This document shows positions 1 to 12,735 of a stretch of 64,000 bases of DNA, piece after piece. Under the pieces are notes generated by a model. That model did not search any database, was not told where the DNA came from, and was given only the letters and a program-made list of their open reading frames with translations. Source of the stretch: Ailurus styani (lineage: Eukaryota; Chordata; Mammalia; Carnivora; Ailuridae); contig LNAC01000744.1 in assembly GCA_002007465.1 (NCBI GenBank), positions 643,408 through 707,407 on the forward strand. Direction: 5' to 3'. The stretch's first letter is position 1, and each line of letters starts with the position of its first letter. A program made the translations under genes and the position numbers.

Positions 1-641
1 AGAACTGTAAGTGTAAAAAGACAGTGGTGTCACTGAGGGCTTTGAGAAAAGGGATGATGTGAAACACACCGGTGTCACGTTGTCTTAAAAAGCATGTCCA
101 CAAGCATTCCTGTATGTTCACACAGCCACTTTCTATGTTGTGACTCATCGAAGTTTATTGGTGCCTATGGTTTTTTTTTTTTTAGTAATGAAAGGGAACT
201 ATTGAACTCCCTACTTATCACCTTCTTTCTTTTTTTTTTAAATTAATGTATAATGTATTGTTTGCTTCAGGGGTACACGTCTGTGAATCATCAGTCTTAC
301 AGAATTCACAGCACTCACTAACCATAGAACACACCCTCCCCAATGTCTATCACCCAGCCACCCTATTCCTCCCCCCACCACCCCGCAACAACCCTCAGTT
401 TTTTTCCTGAGATTAAGAGTCTCTTATGGTTTATCTCCCTCCCTGATCCCATCTTGTTTCATTTTTTTCCCTCCCACCCCTGACAACCCCCTGCCCTGCC
501 TCTCAAATTACTCATATCAGAGATAGCGTATGATAATTGTCTTTCTCTGATTGACTTATTTCGCTTAGCATAATACCCTCTAGTTCCATCCACGTCATTG
601 CAAATGGCAGGATTTCATTTTTTGTTGGCTGCGTAATATTC

Positions 642-643
<2 letters not shown>

Positions 644-683
<40 letters not shown>
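644..683. repeat. (TG)20 microsatellite
   Basis: An uninterrupted TG run of about 40 bp within the L1 3' region. Its reverse translation makes the poly-(Thr-His) frames on the minus strand. Confidence 0.98.
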
Positions 684-685
<2 letters not shown>

Positions 686-1587
686 CACATCCTCTTTATC
701 CATTCATCTGTTGATGGACATCTAGGCTCTTCCCATACTTTGGTTATTGTGGACATTGCTGCTATAAACATTTGGGAACACATGCCCCTTTATATCACTC
801 CATTTGTATCTTTAGGGTAAATGCCCAGTAGTGTGATTGCTGGGTCGTAGGGTAGCTCTGTTTTCAACTTTTTGAGGGACCTCCATACTATTTTCCAGAG
901 TGGCTGCATCAGCTTGCATTCCTACAGACAGTGTAGGAGGGTTCCCCTTTCTCTGCATCCTTGCCAACATCTGTCGTTTCCTGACTTGTTAATTTTAGCC
1001 TTTCTGAGTGGTGCGAGGTGGTATCTCACTGTGGTTTGGATTTGTATTTCCCTGATGCCGAGTGATATTGAGCAATTTTTCATGTGTCTGTTGGCCATTT
1101 GGATACCTTCTTTGTAGAAATGTCTGTTCATGTCTTCTGCCCATTTCTTGATTGGATTATGTGTTCTTTGGGTGTTGAGTTTGATAAGTTCTTTATAGAT
1201 TTTGGATACTAGCTCTTTATCTGATAGGTCATTTACAAATATCTTCTCCCATTCTGTCGGTCATCTTTTGGTTTTGTTGACTGTTTCCTTTGCTGTGCAA
1301 AAGCTTTTGATCTTGATGAAGTCCCAATGGTTCATTTTTGCCCTTGCTTCCCTTGCCTTTGGTGATGTTTCTAGGAAGAAGTTGCTGCAGCTGAGGATGA
1401 AGAGGTGGCTGCCTGTGTTTTCCTCAAGGATTTTGATGGATTCCTGTCTCACACTGAGGTCTTTCATCCATTTTGAGTCTATTTTTGTGTGTGGTGTAAA
1501 GAAATGGTCCAGTTTCATTCTTCTGCATGTGGCTGTCCAATTTTCCCAACACCATTTGTTGAAGAGACTGTCTTTTTTCCACTGGAC

Positions 1588-1607
1588 NNNNNNNNNNNNN
1601 NNNNNNN
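1588..1607. other. Assembly gap (20 N)
   Basis: Twenty Ns interrupt the L1 ORF2 region. Flanking L1 sequence continues in register on both sides, so only a few bases are likely missing and the gap size is probably nominal. Confidence 0.99.
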
Positions 1608-4043
1608 CTGCTTTGTTGAAGATGAGTTGACCATAGAGTTGAGGGTCCATTTCTGGGCTCTCTATTCTGTTCCATTGATCTATGTGTCTGTTTTTGTGCC
1701 AGTACGATACTGTCTTGATGATTACAGCTTTGTAATAGAGCTTGAAGTCTGGAATTGTGATGCTGCCAACTTTGTTTTTTGTTTTTTGTTTTTTTTTATC
1801 TCCAACATTGCTCTGGCTATTCGGGGTCTTTTCTGGTTCCATATAAATTTTAGGATTATTTGTTCCATTTCTTTGAAAAAAAATTGGTGGTATTTTGATA
1901 GGGATTGCATTCAATGTGTAGATTGCTCTAGGTAGCATAGACATTTTCACAATATTTGTTCTTCCAATCCATGAGCATGGAATGTTTTTCCATTTCTTTG
2001 TGTCTTCCTCAGTTTCTTTCATGAGTACTCTATAGTTTTCTGAGTATAGATTCTTTGCCTCTTTGGTTAGGTTTATTCCTAGGTATCTTATAGTTCTGGG
2101 TGCAATTGTAAATGGGATCGACTCCTAATTTCTTTTTCTTCTGTCTTGCTGTTGGTTTGTAGAACTGCCACAGATTTCTGTGCATTGATTTTTTTATCTT
2201 GACACTTTACCGAATTCCTGTATGAGTTCTAGCAGTTTTGGAGTGGAGTCTTTTGGGTTTTCCACATAAAGTATCATATCATCTGCAAAGAATGAGAGTT
2301 TGACTTCTTCTTTGCTGATTTGGATGCCTTTTATTTCTTTTTGTTGTTTGATTGCTGAGGCTAGGACTTCTAGTACTATGTTTAATAGCAGTGGACAGCC
2401 CTGCCATGTTCCTGACCTTCGGGGAAAAGCTCTCAGTTTTTCCCCATTGAGAATGATATTCGCTGTGGGTTTTTCATAGATGCCTTTGATGATATTGAAG
2501 TATATACCCTCTATCCCTACCCTGTGAAGAGTTTTGACCAAGAAAGGATGCTGTACTTTGTCAAATGCTTTTTCTGCATCTGTTGAGAGGATCGTATGGT
2601 TCTTGTTCTTTCTTTTATTAATGTATTGTATCACATTGATTGATTTGTGGATGTTGAACCAAGCTTGCAGCCCAGGAATAAATCCCACTTGGTTGTGGTG
2701 AATAACCCTTTTAATGTACTGTTGGATCCTACTGGCTAGTACTTTGGTGAGAATTTTTGCATCCGTGTTCATCAAGGATATTGGTCTCTAATTCTCCTTT
2801 TTGATGGGGTCTTTTTCTGATTTGGGGATCAAGGTAATGCTGGCCTCATAAAATGAGTTTAGAGGTTTTCCTTACATTTCTATTTTTTGGAACAGTTTCA
2901 GGAGAATAGGTATTAATTCTTCTTTAAATATTTGGTAGAATTCCCCTGGGAGGCCATCTGGGCTTGGGCTCTTGTTTGTAGGAGATTTTTGATGACTGCT
3001 TCAGTCTCCTTACTGGTTATGGGTCTGTTCAGGTTTTCTATTTCTTCCTGGTTCAGTTTTGGTAGTTTATATGTCTCTAGGAATGCATCCATTTCTTCCA
3101 GATTGTTCTTATAATTGTTTGTATTTCTTTGGTATTGTTTATGATCTCACCTCTTTCATTCATGATTTTATTAATTTTGGTCCTTTCTCTTTTCTTTTTG
3201 TTAAGTCTGGCCAGGGGTTTAGCAATCTTATTAATTCTTTCAAAGAACCAGTTCCTAGTTTCGTTGATTTGTTCTACTGTTCTTTTGGTTTCTATTTCAT
3301 TGATTTCTGCTCCGATCTTTATTATTTCTCCACTCCTGCTGGGTTTAGGCTTTCTTTGCTTTTCTTTCTCCAGCTCCTTTAGGTATAGGGTTAGGTTGCT
3401 TACTTGAGACCTTTCTTGTTTCTTGAGAAAGGCTTGTATTGCTATATACTTTCCTCTCAGGACCGCCTTTAGTGTGTCCCAAAGATTTTGAACAGTTGTG
3501 TTTTCATTTTCATTTGTTTCCATGAATTTTTTATATTCTTCTTTAATTTTCTGGTTGACCCATTCATTCTTTTTACAATGCTATTTAGCCTCCATGTGTT
3601 TGAGTTCTTTCCAACTTTCCTCTTGTGGTTGAGTTCTAGTTTCAAAGCATTGTGGTCTGATAATATGCAGGGAATGATCCAAATCTTTTGGTACCAGTTA
3701 AGACCTGACTTGTGACCCAGGAAGTGATCTCTTCTGGAGAAAGTTGCATGTGCACTAGAGAAGAATATGTATTCTGTTGCTTTGGGATGGAAAGTTCTGA
3801 ATATATCTGTGATATCCATCTGGTCCAGTGTGTCATTTAAAGCCTTTATTTCCTTGTTGATCTTTTGCTTAGATGATCTGTCCATTTCAGTGAGGGGGGT
3901 GTTAAAGTCTCCTACTATTATTGTATTACTGTTGATGTGTTTATTTGATTTTATTATTAATTGGTTTTTATAATTGGCTGCTCCCATGTTAGGGGCATAG
4001 ATATTTAAAATTATTAGATCTTCTTGTTGGACATGCCCCCCCC

Positions 4044-4225
4044 CTTTTTTTAAGATTTTATATATTTATTTGACAGAGACACATCGAGAGAGGGAACACC
4101 AGCAGGGGGAACAGGAGAGGGAGAAGCAGGCTTTCCTGCAGAACAGGGATCCTGATGCAAGGCTCGATCCCATCATGACCTGAGCCGAAAGCAGATGCTT
4201 AACGACTGAGCCACCCAGGCGCCCC
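4044..4225 (-). mobile_element. CAN SINE nested in the L1
   Basis: It starts with ttttttttaagatttta and ends ccacccaggcgcccc, the reverse of a tRNA-Lys-derived SINE. Flanks tggacatgccc and tggacagaccc form an imperfect target-site duplication, so it inserted into the older L1. Confidence 0.93.
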
Positions 4226-4959
4226 TGGACAGACCCTTTAAGTATGATAGAGTGTCCTTCCTCTTATTATAGTCTTTGGCTTAAAATCTAATTTGTCTGA
4301 TAGAAGGATTGCCACCCAAGCTTTCTTTTGATGTCCATTAGCATGGTAAATGGTTTTCTGCCCGTTTACTTTAAATCCGGAGGTGTCTTTGGGTCTAAAA
4401 TGAGTCTCTTGCAGACAGCATATCAATGGGTCATTTTTTTTTTTTTATCCATTCTGATACCCTGTGTCTTTTGATTGGGGCATTTAGCCCATTTATATTC
4501 AGGGTAACTATTGAAAGATATGAATTTAGTGTCATTATATTGCCTGTAAGTGACTGTTACTGTATATTGTCTCTGTTCTTTTTGGTCGGTTACTTTTAGG
4601 TTCTCTCTTTGCTTAAAGGACCCCTTTCAGTATTTCCTGTAGAGGTTGTTTGGTGTTTGCAAATTCTTTTAGTTTCTGTTTATCCTGGAAGGTTTTTATC
4701 ACTCCTTCTATTTTCAATGACAGCCTAGGGATATAGTATTCTTGGCTGCATATTTTTCTCATTTAGTGCTCTGAATATATCATGCCAATCCTTTCTGGCC
4801 TGCCAGGTCTCTGTAGATAGGTCTGCCACCAGTCTAATATTTCTACCATTGTATGTTATAGACCTCTTGTCCCGAGCTGCTTTCAGGGTTTTCTCTTTGT
4901 CACTGAGACTTGTTAGTTTTGCTATTAGATGATAGGGTGTGGACCTGTTTTTATTGATT

Positions 4960-5540
4960 TTGAATGGGGTTCTCTGTGCCTCCTGGATTTGATTCTTGTT
5001 CCCTCTCTGCTATAATTTGCTCCAATATACTTTCTGCCCCTCTCTCTGTTTCTTCTTCTTCTGCGATTACAATTATTCTAATATTGTTTCGTCTTATGGT
5101 ATCACTTATCTCTCAAATTCTCCCCTCATGGTCCAGTAGTTGTTTGTCTCCCTTTTGCTCAGCTTCTTTATTCTCCATTTGGTCTTCTATATCGCTAATT
5201 CTCTCTTCTGCCTCATTTATCCTAGCAGTAAGAGGTTCCATTTTTTATTGCACCTCATTAATACCTTTTTTGATTTCAACTTGGTTAGATTTTAGTTTTT
5301 ATTTCTCCAGAAAGGGCTTTTATTTTTCCAGAAAGTGATTCTCTAGTATCTTCCATGCATTTTTCAAGCCCAGCTAGCACCTTGATAATCATCATTCTGA
5401 ACTCTAGTTCTGTCATATTACTAATGTCTGTATTGATTAGTTCCCTAGCTGTCAGTACTGCCTCTTGTTCTTTTTTTTTGAGGTGATTTTTTTCTGCCGT
5501 GTCATTTTGTACAGATAAGAATAGATGAGTGAGAGAACAA
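4960..5540 (-). pseudogene. L1 ORF1 remnant
   Basis: The minus strand encodes a charged, helical segment including TELEFRMMIIKVLAGLEK (in the open frame 5285-5830), placed upstream of ORF2 as ORF1 should be. The 5' part of that frame is only translated CA/TA microsatellite (5650-5830). Stops break the rest. ORF1 normally encodes the L1 RNA-binding protein. Confidence 0.65.
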
Positions 5541-5654
5541 AATACTAAAAGGTTAGCAACAACCCCAGAAAAATATACACTAACCAAATCAGAAGAGTCC
5601 CGAAACGGGGGGGAGAAGAAAGGAGGAAAAAGAAAACAAAAAAACAAAAAAACA

Positions 5655-5960
5655 AATGTGTGTATGTGTATGTGTATATATACACATACACATATATATA
5701 CATATATATATGTCTGTATATATATATACACATACACGCACACACATATATATATATTACATATTATGTATATATATACATTATGTGTGTGTGTGTGTAT
5801 GTGTGTAGTGAATAGAACAGAACCACACACTTGATTTTGGGTGTATTTTGGTCTGTTAGAAGAAACTGCCTCCCAAAATTTTAAAGATAGAAAAACTCAT
5901 ACATATATATATGAAATATATATATATAAAACTCATATATATGTATGTATATATATATAT
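5655..5960. repeat. Complex TA/TG microsatellite inside the L1
   Basis: Alternating TATATA, GTGTGT and ACACAC tracts occupy 5655-5805, with further ATATAT blocks at 5900-5960. The open frames through it are artefacts of repeats such as THTHTH and IYIYTY. Confidence 0.9.
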
Positions 5961-7924
5961 GTGAGTAAACACGGTGAAGGGATGGAATATGGCTGTAAAG
6001 TTGAAAATTAAAAAGGATTCTAAAAAAGGAATTGATAATATAAGAAGTTGGTTGAATAAAGGAAAAAAAAAGAAAAGAATGTGATCAAGCTGGAGACTAG
6101 AACAAGGCCATGTGCTAGATTTAGGGTATATTTTTATCTATTAGAAGAAACTGTATCCCAAAATTTTAAAGAACGAAAAACCTATATGTATACAAAAAAT
6201 AAGTTGAAATACAATGAAGGGATACAATATGATTATAACAATAAAAATTAAAAAGATTTTTTTAAAAGGGTACTGATAAGATAGTTAAAAATGTTAAAAT
6301 AGGAAAGAGAAAAAATTTAAAAAATAGAGTAGGAAAAAAATAAAATTAAAAAAATTTAACTTTGAAAGACTAACGAATCATGGGGGGAAAGCCATGAATT
6401 TTATGGGCTGTATTCCTTTATCTCTGAAGTTTTGCAGTTCTCATTGATTGGTGATCTTGATCTTGGCTGGATGTTCTTACTGATCTTCTGGGGGAGAGGC
6501 CTGTTGTATCAATTCTCAAATGTCTTGGCTGGTGGTGGAATTGCACCACCCTTGCCAGGGGCCACGCTAAGTGGCCTGGTTCGGAGAGCGAATCAGCTCG
6601 GGTTCACTCTCGGTAGCTTTTCTTCCCTGAACAATTTCCGTACAGCTTTGGAGGAGGAGAATGAAGATAGCAGCCTCCTAATCCCTAGCCCAGGAGGAGC
6701 CTAGAGCTCTGGGCCCTAGTCCTCAGTGAGCCCTCAGAGAAAAGCCGTCAGTCCCTCCTATCTCCCTGGTCTCCAGCTGCACTCCGAGCTCACCCAGCCT
6801 GTGACCGAGCATTTCTGTCTCTGGCACATGGGCCCCATTTGGAGTCTCCAAACCCTGCAGATTCTTGCAGTGCGCTCCCGTGCCGCTCCTCCTGAAGGAG
6901 GAAGGAGGGTGTCTCTCCAGATTTGCCACTTGTGAGGTCCCTGCTTGAAAAGCAGTGGCCCAACTGCCTCGGATCGCGGTCTAAGGTAACCCTGAGCTGC
7001 GAGCCCACTGCTTGGTTCTGAAGCTGGCTTCCCTGCTCCCATACCTGAGAGCTCTGCCATACTCAGACACCCTGGGTCTTTCTGTGACCCTGTGGGGTCT
7101 CCACCCCCTGCTTAGCCTCTGGAGTGATGTCCCTCAGTGGAGCAGACTTCTAAAAGTTCCAGTTTTGTGCTCCGCTGCTATCTCACTTGCTGGGAGCCGG
7201 CCCCTCCCCCTGCAGTCTATCTTCCTGTATATCGCCTCGGATTCACTTCTCTGCAAGTCCTACCTTCCAGAAATTGGGCAATTTTCTGTTCCTAGAATTG
7301 CTTCTCTTCTTCTCTTCGATCTCCTGTTGAGTTTATAGGTATTCAGAATGATTTGATAACTATCTGGCTGAACTCCTGGGACCTGATTATATTTAAGTCT
7401 CCTACTTTTCTGCCATCTTGCTCCTCCTCTCTGGCCTTATTTCTGGGACATGATTTTTCCTTGGAAGTTTTTGTAAACCTTTCCAGTAATACATAAGGGA
7501 AGGTGAGATTTTACACAGTGGGTCTATGAAATGGAACAGTTGCTTCTATGGTATAAGGTTAAGACCCCCAAAACCAGGGTGGCTTGAGCCAGTGAAACCA
7601 CTAAAGGTATCTGTGGTATCTATCTCAGTAGGCATGTCCAAGTGGTAGGTATTGCTGCTTTAAATGTGGATTTATTCCTGAGTGAAATAAGCAGATAGTC
7701 TGTGCTGGGAGAAGCACTTCTAACAAGGGACATGTTTCAGCTGCATATCCAAGACTGAATGAGTGTCTTTATTTTTTTAAAATATGAACTCCAGACTCAT
7801 CGTTCTCCTTGGGTTTTAGTCATTTCGTGCAGTGAACTTGTGAAATACGGAGAGGTTTGTGTGCTTCAAACTGAACAGTGAAATGATTTATTTTAAAAAA
7901 TCTGATACTGTGTCAGCTCACGAG

Positions 7925-8110
7925 GGGCACATGGCAGAGTGGTTGAGTGTGAACCTGAAGCTAAATGACCTGGGCTTGAACCCTGGCTTACTAGATATGT
8001 GACCTTGAACAGGCTGTTTAACCTTTCTGCTCCTTACATCTCCATTTATCAAATGAAGCTAATGATTAGGTGTTTAAATATTGTGGTCTGTGGCTGTGCC
8101 TGGCACAATT
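7925..8110 (+). repeat. MIR SINE remnant
   Basis: It contains the MIR core in order: tgacctgggcttgaaccctgg, tagatatgtgacct, caggctgtttaacctttct and tgtgcctggcac near the end. Confidence 0.75.
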
Positions 8111-8874
8111 GTTAATAGCTTTCCTCTTTGGTTCCCCAAAGTAGCTTTCCTTGGACAGTAAATTATATGGCTGCCCTACCAATAATCAAACCTATGTCAG
8201 AAGATCATTTTAAAGATTACAAATATTAAAAACAATACCTGCTTATAATATGTGCTCAGTTAAGTCCTAGTTGCTATTATTAGCTGCTATACCTAGAATC
8301 AGTGTTTTAAATACCCGGCTTTATGTATTACCCCAGAAATAAGAATTGTTACTGTAGACCTTGGGATATGAAGTGATATTTTTTATTGGAAAATGGAGAC
8401 ATCAGCACAATGTGAGCAAATTTAATGAAGTTTTGAAAATTCTCTTCCATTTTAACTTAGCGTGGGTGAAACGAGTAGCATGGAAGAAATGGCTGTTTTC
8501 AGTCATTTCACTAACAGGCTAATCACCACCCAGGGCATGCTGGTTTGACAGACAAAATGCTGTGGGGGTTGTTAATTTGGTTTTTGTGTTTAATGCACTG
8601 TTCTTTCCAATCTGATCCCTAGTTTTCTTTCTTTGACCTTTCTTTGGCCATCATGACTTTCCTCTCCTCTTGCAATGTCTAAGTAAAGCTAATTGGAGTC
8701 CCGTCTTTATAGGTCCTTGTGCTAAAGGGATAAAGAAATTATACCGAAATGAAAAAGCTTTATTTGAAGTAATGGTTTCATCTGCCTACTCTTAAAATCC
8801 TTTGACATGTTTGACATTGGGTAAAAAGAGTGAGTTATTGGGATTTGACTTTTCTTCATACATGTATTTTGGGC

Positions 8875-9325
8875 AGAGTTGCTACTGAGCCTGGAGTACA
8901 GTCAAGCTGGGCAGGCACAGAAGTGGGATGGACCTCGACTCCTGGCTCTGTCACTTGCTGGCTGTGGGACCTTGGGCGCTCCATGTATTTCATCTCTCTG
9001 AGTTTCAGTATTTCTCATGTTTAAAATGGCGATAATGGGGGCGGCTGGGTGGTTCAGTGGGTTATGCCTCTGCCTTCGGCTCAGGTCATGATCTCAGGGT
9101 CCTGGGATCGAGCCCTGCATCAGGCTCTCCGCTCAGTGGGGAGTCTGCTTCCCCCTCTCTCTGCCTGCCTCTCTACTTGTGGTCTCTCTCTCTCTCTCTC
9201 TGTCAAATAAATAAATAAAAATTTAAAAAAATAAATGAGGATAATGACACTTGCTGCTTCCCAAGCTTCCTGTGGGGCTCAGATGAGATGGTGAGTTATC
9301 GTCCACTGAGCAAATGTTGGCTGGG
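8875..9325 (+). repeat. MIR remnant split by a SINE
   Basis: MIR-like words (gactcctggctctgtcactt, ctggctgtgggaccttggg, tttaaaatggcgataatg) stop at the SINE insertion near 9037 and resume after it with aggataatgacacttgctg. Confidence 0.7.
9037..9232 (+). mobile_element. CAN SINE inserted in a MIR
   Basis: Head ggggcggctgggtgg, tail tcaaataaataaataaaaa. Target-site duplications are atggcgataatg on the left and atgaggataatg on the right. Confidence 0.93.
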
Positions 9326-10054
9326 AGTTCCTTTCTCTGAAAATTGGTGGAGGTTATTGAGACTCCTTTTATAGAATATCAACGAGCAGAGGCTTCAGGA
9401 AAAAGAAGATAAGCATGCTGCTCGTGTTTGTGTGTTTCTGAGCTGCCTGTTGCGGCAGGTGCTTGCTTTTTTATCAGGGTGCTGCTTCAGCGTGCAGGAG
9501 GTCCTTCAGATGGGCGGCTGGTTGATCTGTCTTTTTTCCTAAACTTCAGGTTGCTGGAACCCTATCTGTGGGAGCCCGTGTGATCTAATGGCTTAAAGGC
9601 CCAACTAGAAATCAAGTGTGCAAGAGAGCCTACCTTTTAGCCAACCAGGGAAAGGAGGACTTAGCTCTCAAAGGAACTTGTCCACTTCTCAGGGTTACAG
9701 AGTGGAGACTGAAATCTGTCCGTTTAAACTCCACATTCCCCAGCACTTAAATTTCCAAGGAAGTCTTGGACTACTAGCAGTCTGGGGCTCTGGAAGGCGT
9801 CGTGTTTTTCTTCTTTTAGTTTATCCTAGTTTATGATTTTCTCTCCTTTAACTTAAAAATTGTTCTTAATATAGAAAATTTCAAATATGCAAAAGTAAAG
9901 AGGATAGTATATGATACCCCCATATCCTTAGTACCTAGTTTTAATAATTATCAATTCATGTCTAATGTTGTTTCACCTCTATTTCCACCCACTAATCCTT
10001 GCTCCCTTCCTCCTCCGGATTATGCGAAGAAATCCCACACTTTATATTAAGAAT

Positions 10055-10345
10055 ATAATTTTGTTTGTTTTTGTTTTTAAAGAACTCCTTTACTGTAGTC
10101 TAATTGGCATAAATTGCACAAAACTAAAATGTACCAGTTGATAAGTTTATACATCAGTGTGTATGTGTGTATACACACACACAGATCAAAAAGTATACAT
10201 ACACACACATATCCATGAAATCACCAGTCTAGATAAAGAACAGCCATCATCTAGAAGTTTCCTTGTGTGCCTTGGTAATCCCTCATCCTGCCCTTCTCTG
10301 TCTCCCCTACCCAAGCAATTATCTGCTGTCGCTGTATATTAGTTT
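10055..10345 (-). mobile_element. Old L1 3' UTR fragment
   Basis: The plus strand reads as the reverse of an L1M 3' UTR: attggcataaattgcacaaa, ttgataagtttatacat, ccatgaaatcaccagtc and ttccttgtgtgccttggtaa. The middle carries a TGTG/ACAC microsatellite. Confidence 0.7.
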
Positions 10346-10360
10346 GTATTTTTTTTAGAG

Positions 10361-10555
10361 TTTTTTTTTTAAGATTTTATTTATTTATTTGACACAGAGA
10401 GAGAGAGATCACAAGTAGGCAGAGAAGCAGACAGAGAGGAGGAAGCAGGCTCCCTGCTGAGCAGAGAGCCCGATGCGGGGCTCCATCCCAGGACCCTGAG
10501 ATCATGACCTGAACTGAAGGCAGAGGCTTTAACCCTCTGAGCCACCCAGGTGCCC
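10361..10555 (-). mobile_element. CAN SINE
   Basis: Poly-T then aagattttatttatttattt at the left and ccacccaggtgccc at the right. The target-site duplication tattttttagag is found on both sides. Confidence 0.95.
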
Positions 10556-10676
10556 TATTTTTTAGAGTTTTAGGTGAATAGGATAATAAAGTACATACTC
10601 CATTTATTTATTTATTTATTTGGGACCCGTTTCTTTCACCATGCCATAGTCTTTTATCTATTCTACCAATATTATT

Positions 10677-10872
10677 AATTTTTTAAAAGATTTTATTTAT
10701 TTATTTGACAGAGAGGTACAGAGGGAGCACAAGTAGAGCAGCAAACAGAGGGAGAGGGAGAAGCAGGCTCTCTGCTGAGCTGGGAGCCCGAGGTGTGACT
10801 CCATCCCAGGACTCTGGGATCATTATCTGAGCCAAAGGCAGCCACTTAACCAGTTGAGCCACCAAAGTGCAC
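10677..10872 (-). mobile_element. CAN SINE with perfect 19-bp duplication
   Basis: A diverged SINE body lies between two identical copies of ctattctaccaatattatt at 10658-10676 and 10873-10891. Confidence 0.95.
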
Positions 10873-11829
10873 CTATTCTACCAATATTATTGTGATCTAA
10901 TTAGATATCATGTAGGAAACCGCAAGACCCATTAGGACACCCTTGTAGTGGTCCAGGTGAGAAATGGTGGTTGGGACCAGGCTGGTTACCATGGAGACGA
11001 TAGCTGCCATCAACTAGAGATCTGCTTTGGAGATGGAGCTAATCGTATCAGCTGGGGATGGGGGTTCGGGAGAAGTAGAAATCCAGAATTAGTCCTTAGG
11101 AGTCTAGCATGAGCACAGGGGGAGAGTGTGGTGAAATGGAGAAGACAGTGAGGAGCAGGTATGTATGACCTTTTCCGATGCATTCCTTCACTGGATGTCC
11201 ATTGCTTTTTCAAAGCTTTCATTACTATCATTGGTTGGTTTGAAGCAGGATTTAATCTGAAGACAAAAACAGTATTTAAGGCACTTTAAGGTGTGTACAG
11301 TGTTGCTCGGTCTTCTCAGGAATGATATTAAATACAGGCTAGCTGCTGTTGTCAAATTGAAAATAATGAATTTCAGTTTTCTCCTCAGATGTTTATAGCA
11401 TCATTTGGACCAGGCAAGGGAAGAGAAAGTGGTGCAGAGGCAAATCATGTTTTTAAAAGCTAATTTTAAATACTTTTTGAGGTGAGGTTCACTCCACTCT
11501 TTCTGTGGCTCCCAAAATGTTTTTGTGCTGGTTTTACCATTGAAAGTGTTCACATTCAGATAAGTATAATACTGTGGTGACAACTTCTGCACATAATGTC
11601 TAGCTATGTGAACTTCATGTAAAATAGGATAGTCTGCCTTCCTTCTACAGGGTTATTAACATGTCAGCTGTTTTATTAGAACTTGGACTCCCTTTGGGAG
11701 TTTGACCTTTGAAAAATTGGGTCAAGTGATCTCTTTGATTTTGGAATTTTAGAAATTATATGCTTCCTGGATTATTAAGTTTATGAGTACTTTTGGGAAA
11801 CCTGAGTTAGTCATGAACTGATACTATGT

Positions 11830-12090
11830 AATAGTAACAACAGCAACTGCACATTTATCATTTATTACTTGCTAAGTACTTTTTGTGCATTATCTTATTT
11901 AATCCCCACATCAGTCCAATGAAATAGGTACCATTATCATCTCTATCATCTCCGTTTTGCTGGGGAAGAACCTGAGATGTGGAAGGGTTGCCTTATTAGA
12001 CCTAGACTAGTCTCACATTCAAGGTCAGAGCTGTGACTAAGACCCAGGCAGGTTGTCTGACTGCAGAGCTCATGCTCTTCATTAAGAGAT
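11830..12090 (-). repeat. MIR remnant, reverse
   Basis: It reads as reverse MIR: tgctaagtactttttgtgca, ttatttaatccccacatc, caatgaaataggtaccatta and ctgactgcagagctcatgct. Confidence 0.75.
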
Positions 12091-12283
12091 AATACTTGAG
12101 ATGGATCTTACAAGATAAATAGAAGTTTAATGGATAGTGGGGACTGGCATATTATGCAAAAAGAATCTAGTGTCATTTCAGGGAACATGAGAACATCATT
12201 GTCCTGGGGGGTGGTGATGGGAAATTATGTTGATGGTGCTGGTAAGACCAGAAGGTGAGAGGGCCTTAAAAAATACCTGTTCA

Positions 12284-12463
12284 GGGCGCCTGGGTGGCTC
12301 AGTGGGTTAAAGCCTCTGCCTTCGGCTCGGGTCATGATCTCAGGGTCCTGGGATTGAGGCCCGCATCGGGCTCCCTGCTCAGTGGGGAGCCTGCTTCCCC
12401 CTCTCTCTCTGCCTACTTGTCATCTCTCTCTGTCAAATAAATAAATAAAATCTTAAAAAAAAA
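12284..12463 (+). mobile_element. CAN SINE (first of a same-strand pair)
   Basis: Head gggcgcctgggtggctcag, tail tcaaataaataaataaaatc. The duplications are aaatacctgttca and aaattacctgttca. Confidence 0.96.
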
Positions 12464-12533
12464 TTACCTGTTCAGTTATCCAAACCAGTTTTTTCATTGA
12501 TAATTTTATGAGGTCTTTAAAAAGTCTTCTCGA

Positions 12534-12735
12534 GGGCGCCTGGGTGGCTCAGTGGGTTAAAGCCTCTGCCTTCGGCTCAGGTCATGATCTCAGGGTCCTG
12601 GGATCAAGGCCCACATCGGGCTCTCTGCTCAGCGGGGAGCCTGCTTCCTCCTCTCTCTCTGCCTGCCTCTCTGCCTACTTGTAATCTCTCTCTCTCTTTC
12701 TCTGTCATATAAATAAAATAAAAATATTAAAAAAA
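12534..12735 (+). mobile_element. CAN SINE (second of a same-strand pair)
   Basis: Same family, 70 bp after the previous copy, with duplication aaaagtcttctc on both sides. Independent duplications show two separate insertions, not a tandem duplication. Confidence 0.96.

Larger units (their letters stand above)
1200..4430 (-). pseudogene. L1 ORF2 remnant (endonuclease-reverse transcriptase)
   Basis: The minus strand carries consecutive ORF2 pieces in shifting frames. An endonuclease start with ICCLQETHFR lies at 4238-4426, separated by the SINE from endonuclease with VGDFNTPL and SDHNALKLEL at 3469-3987. Reverse transcriptase with [15 protein letters not shown] and the FADDMILY motif is at 2194-2775, and a C-terminal part with [20 protein letters not shown] at 1261-2022. 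Several frameshifts and stops, plus the N gap, disable it. It is not a host gene. Confidence 0.9.
228..7432 (-). mobile_element. Nearly full-length carnivore L1, degenerate
   Basis: A poly-T at about 228-240 marks the 3' end of an L1 on the minus strand. Its 5' end, with the typical AAGATGGCAG-type start seen in reverse near 7415-7432, is at the right. Between are 3' UTR, ORF2, ORF1 and a GC-rich 5' UTR (about 6430-7430). Both ORFs are broken by stops and frameshifts, so it is dead. It is interrupted by a 20-N gap (1588-1607), a SINE (4044-4225) and microsatellites. The flanks ccttctttct and ccttatttct could be a target-site duplication with one mismatch, which is weak. Confidence 0.9.

Noticed and set aside
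512..783. Poly-(Thr-His) minus-strand frames
   Set aside because: They are the translated (TG)n microsatellite in the L1.
5529..5834. 101-residue plus-strand frame with KKGGKRKQKNKK and IYTHTH runs
   Set aside because: A-rich L1 text plus TA/TG microsatellite; no recognised domain.
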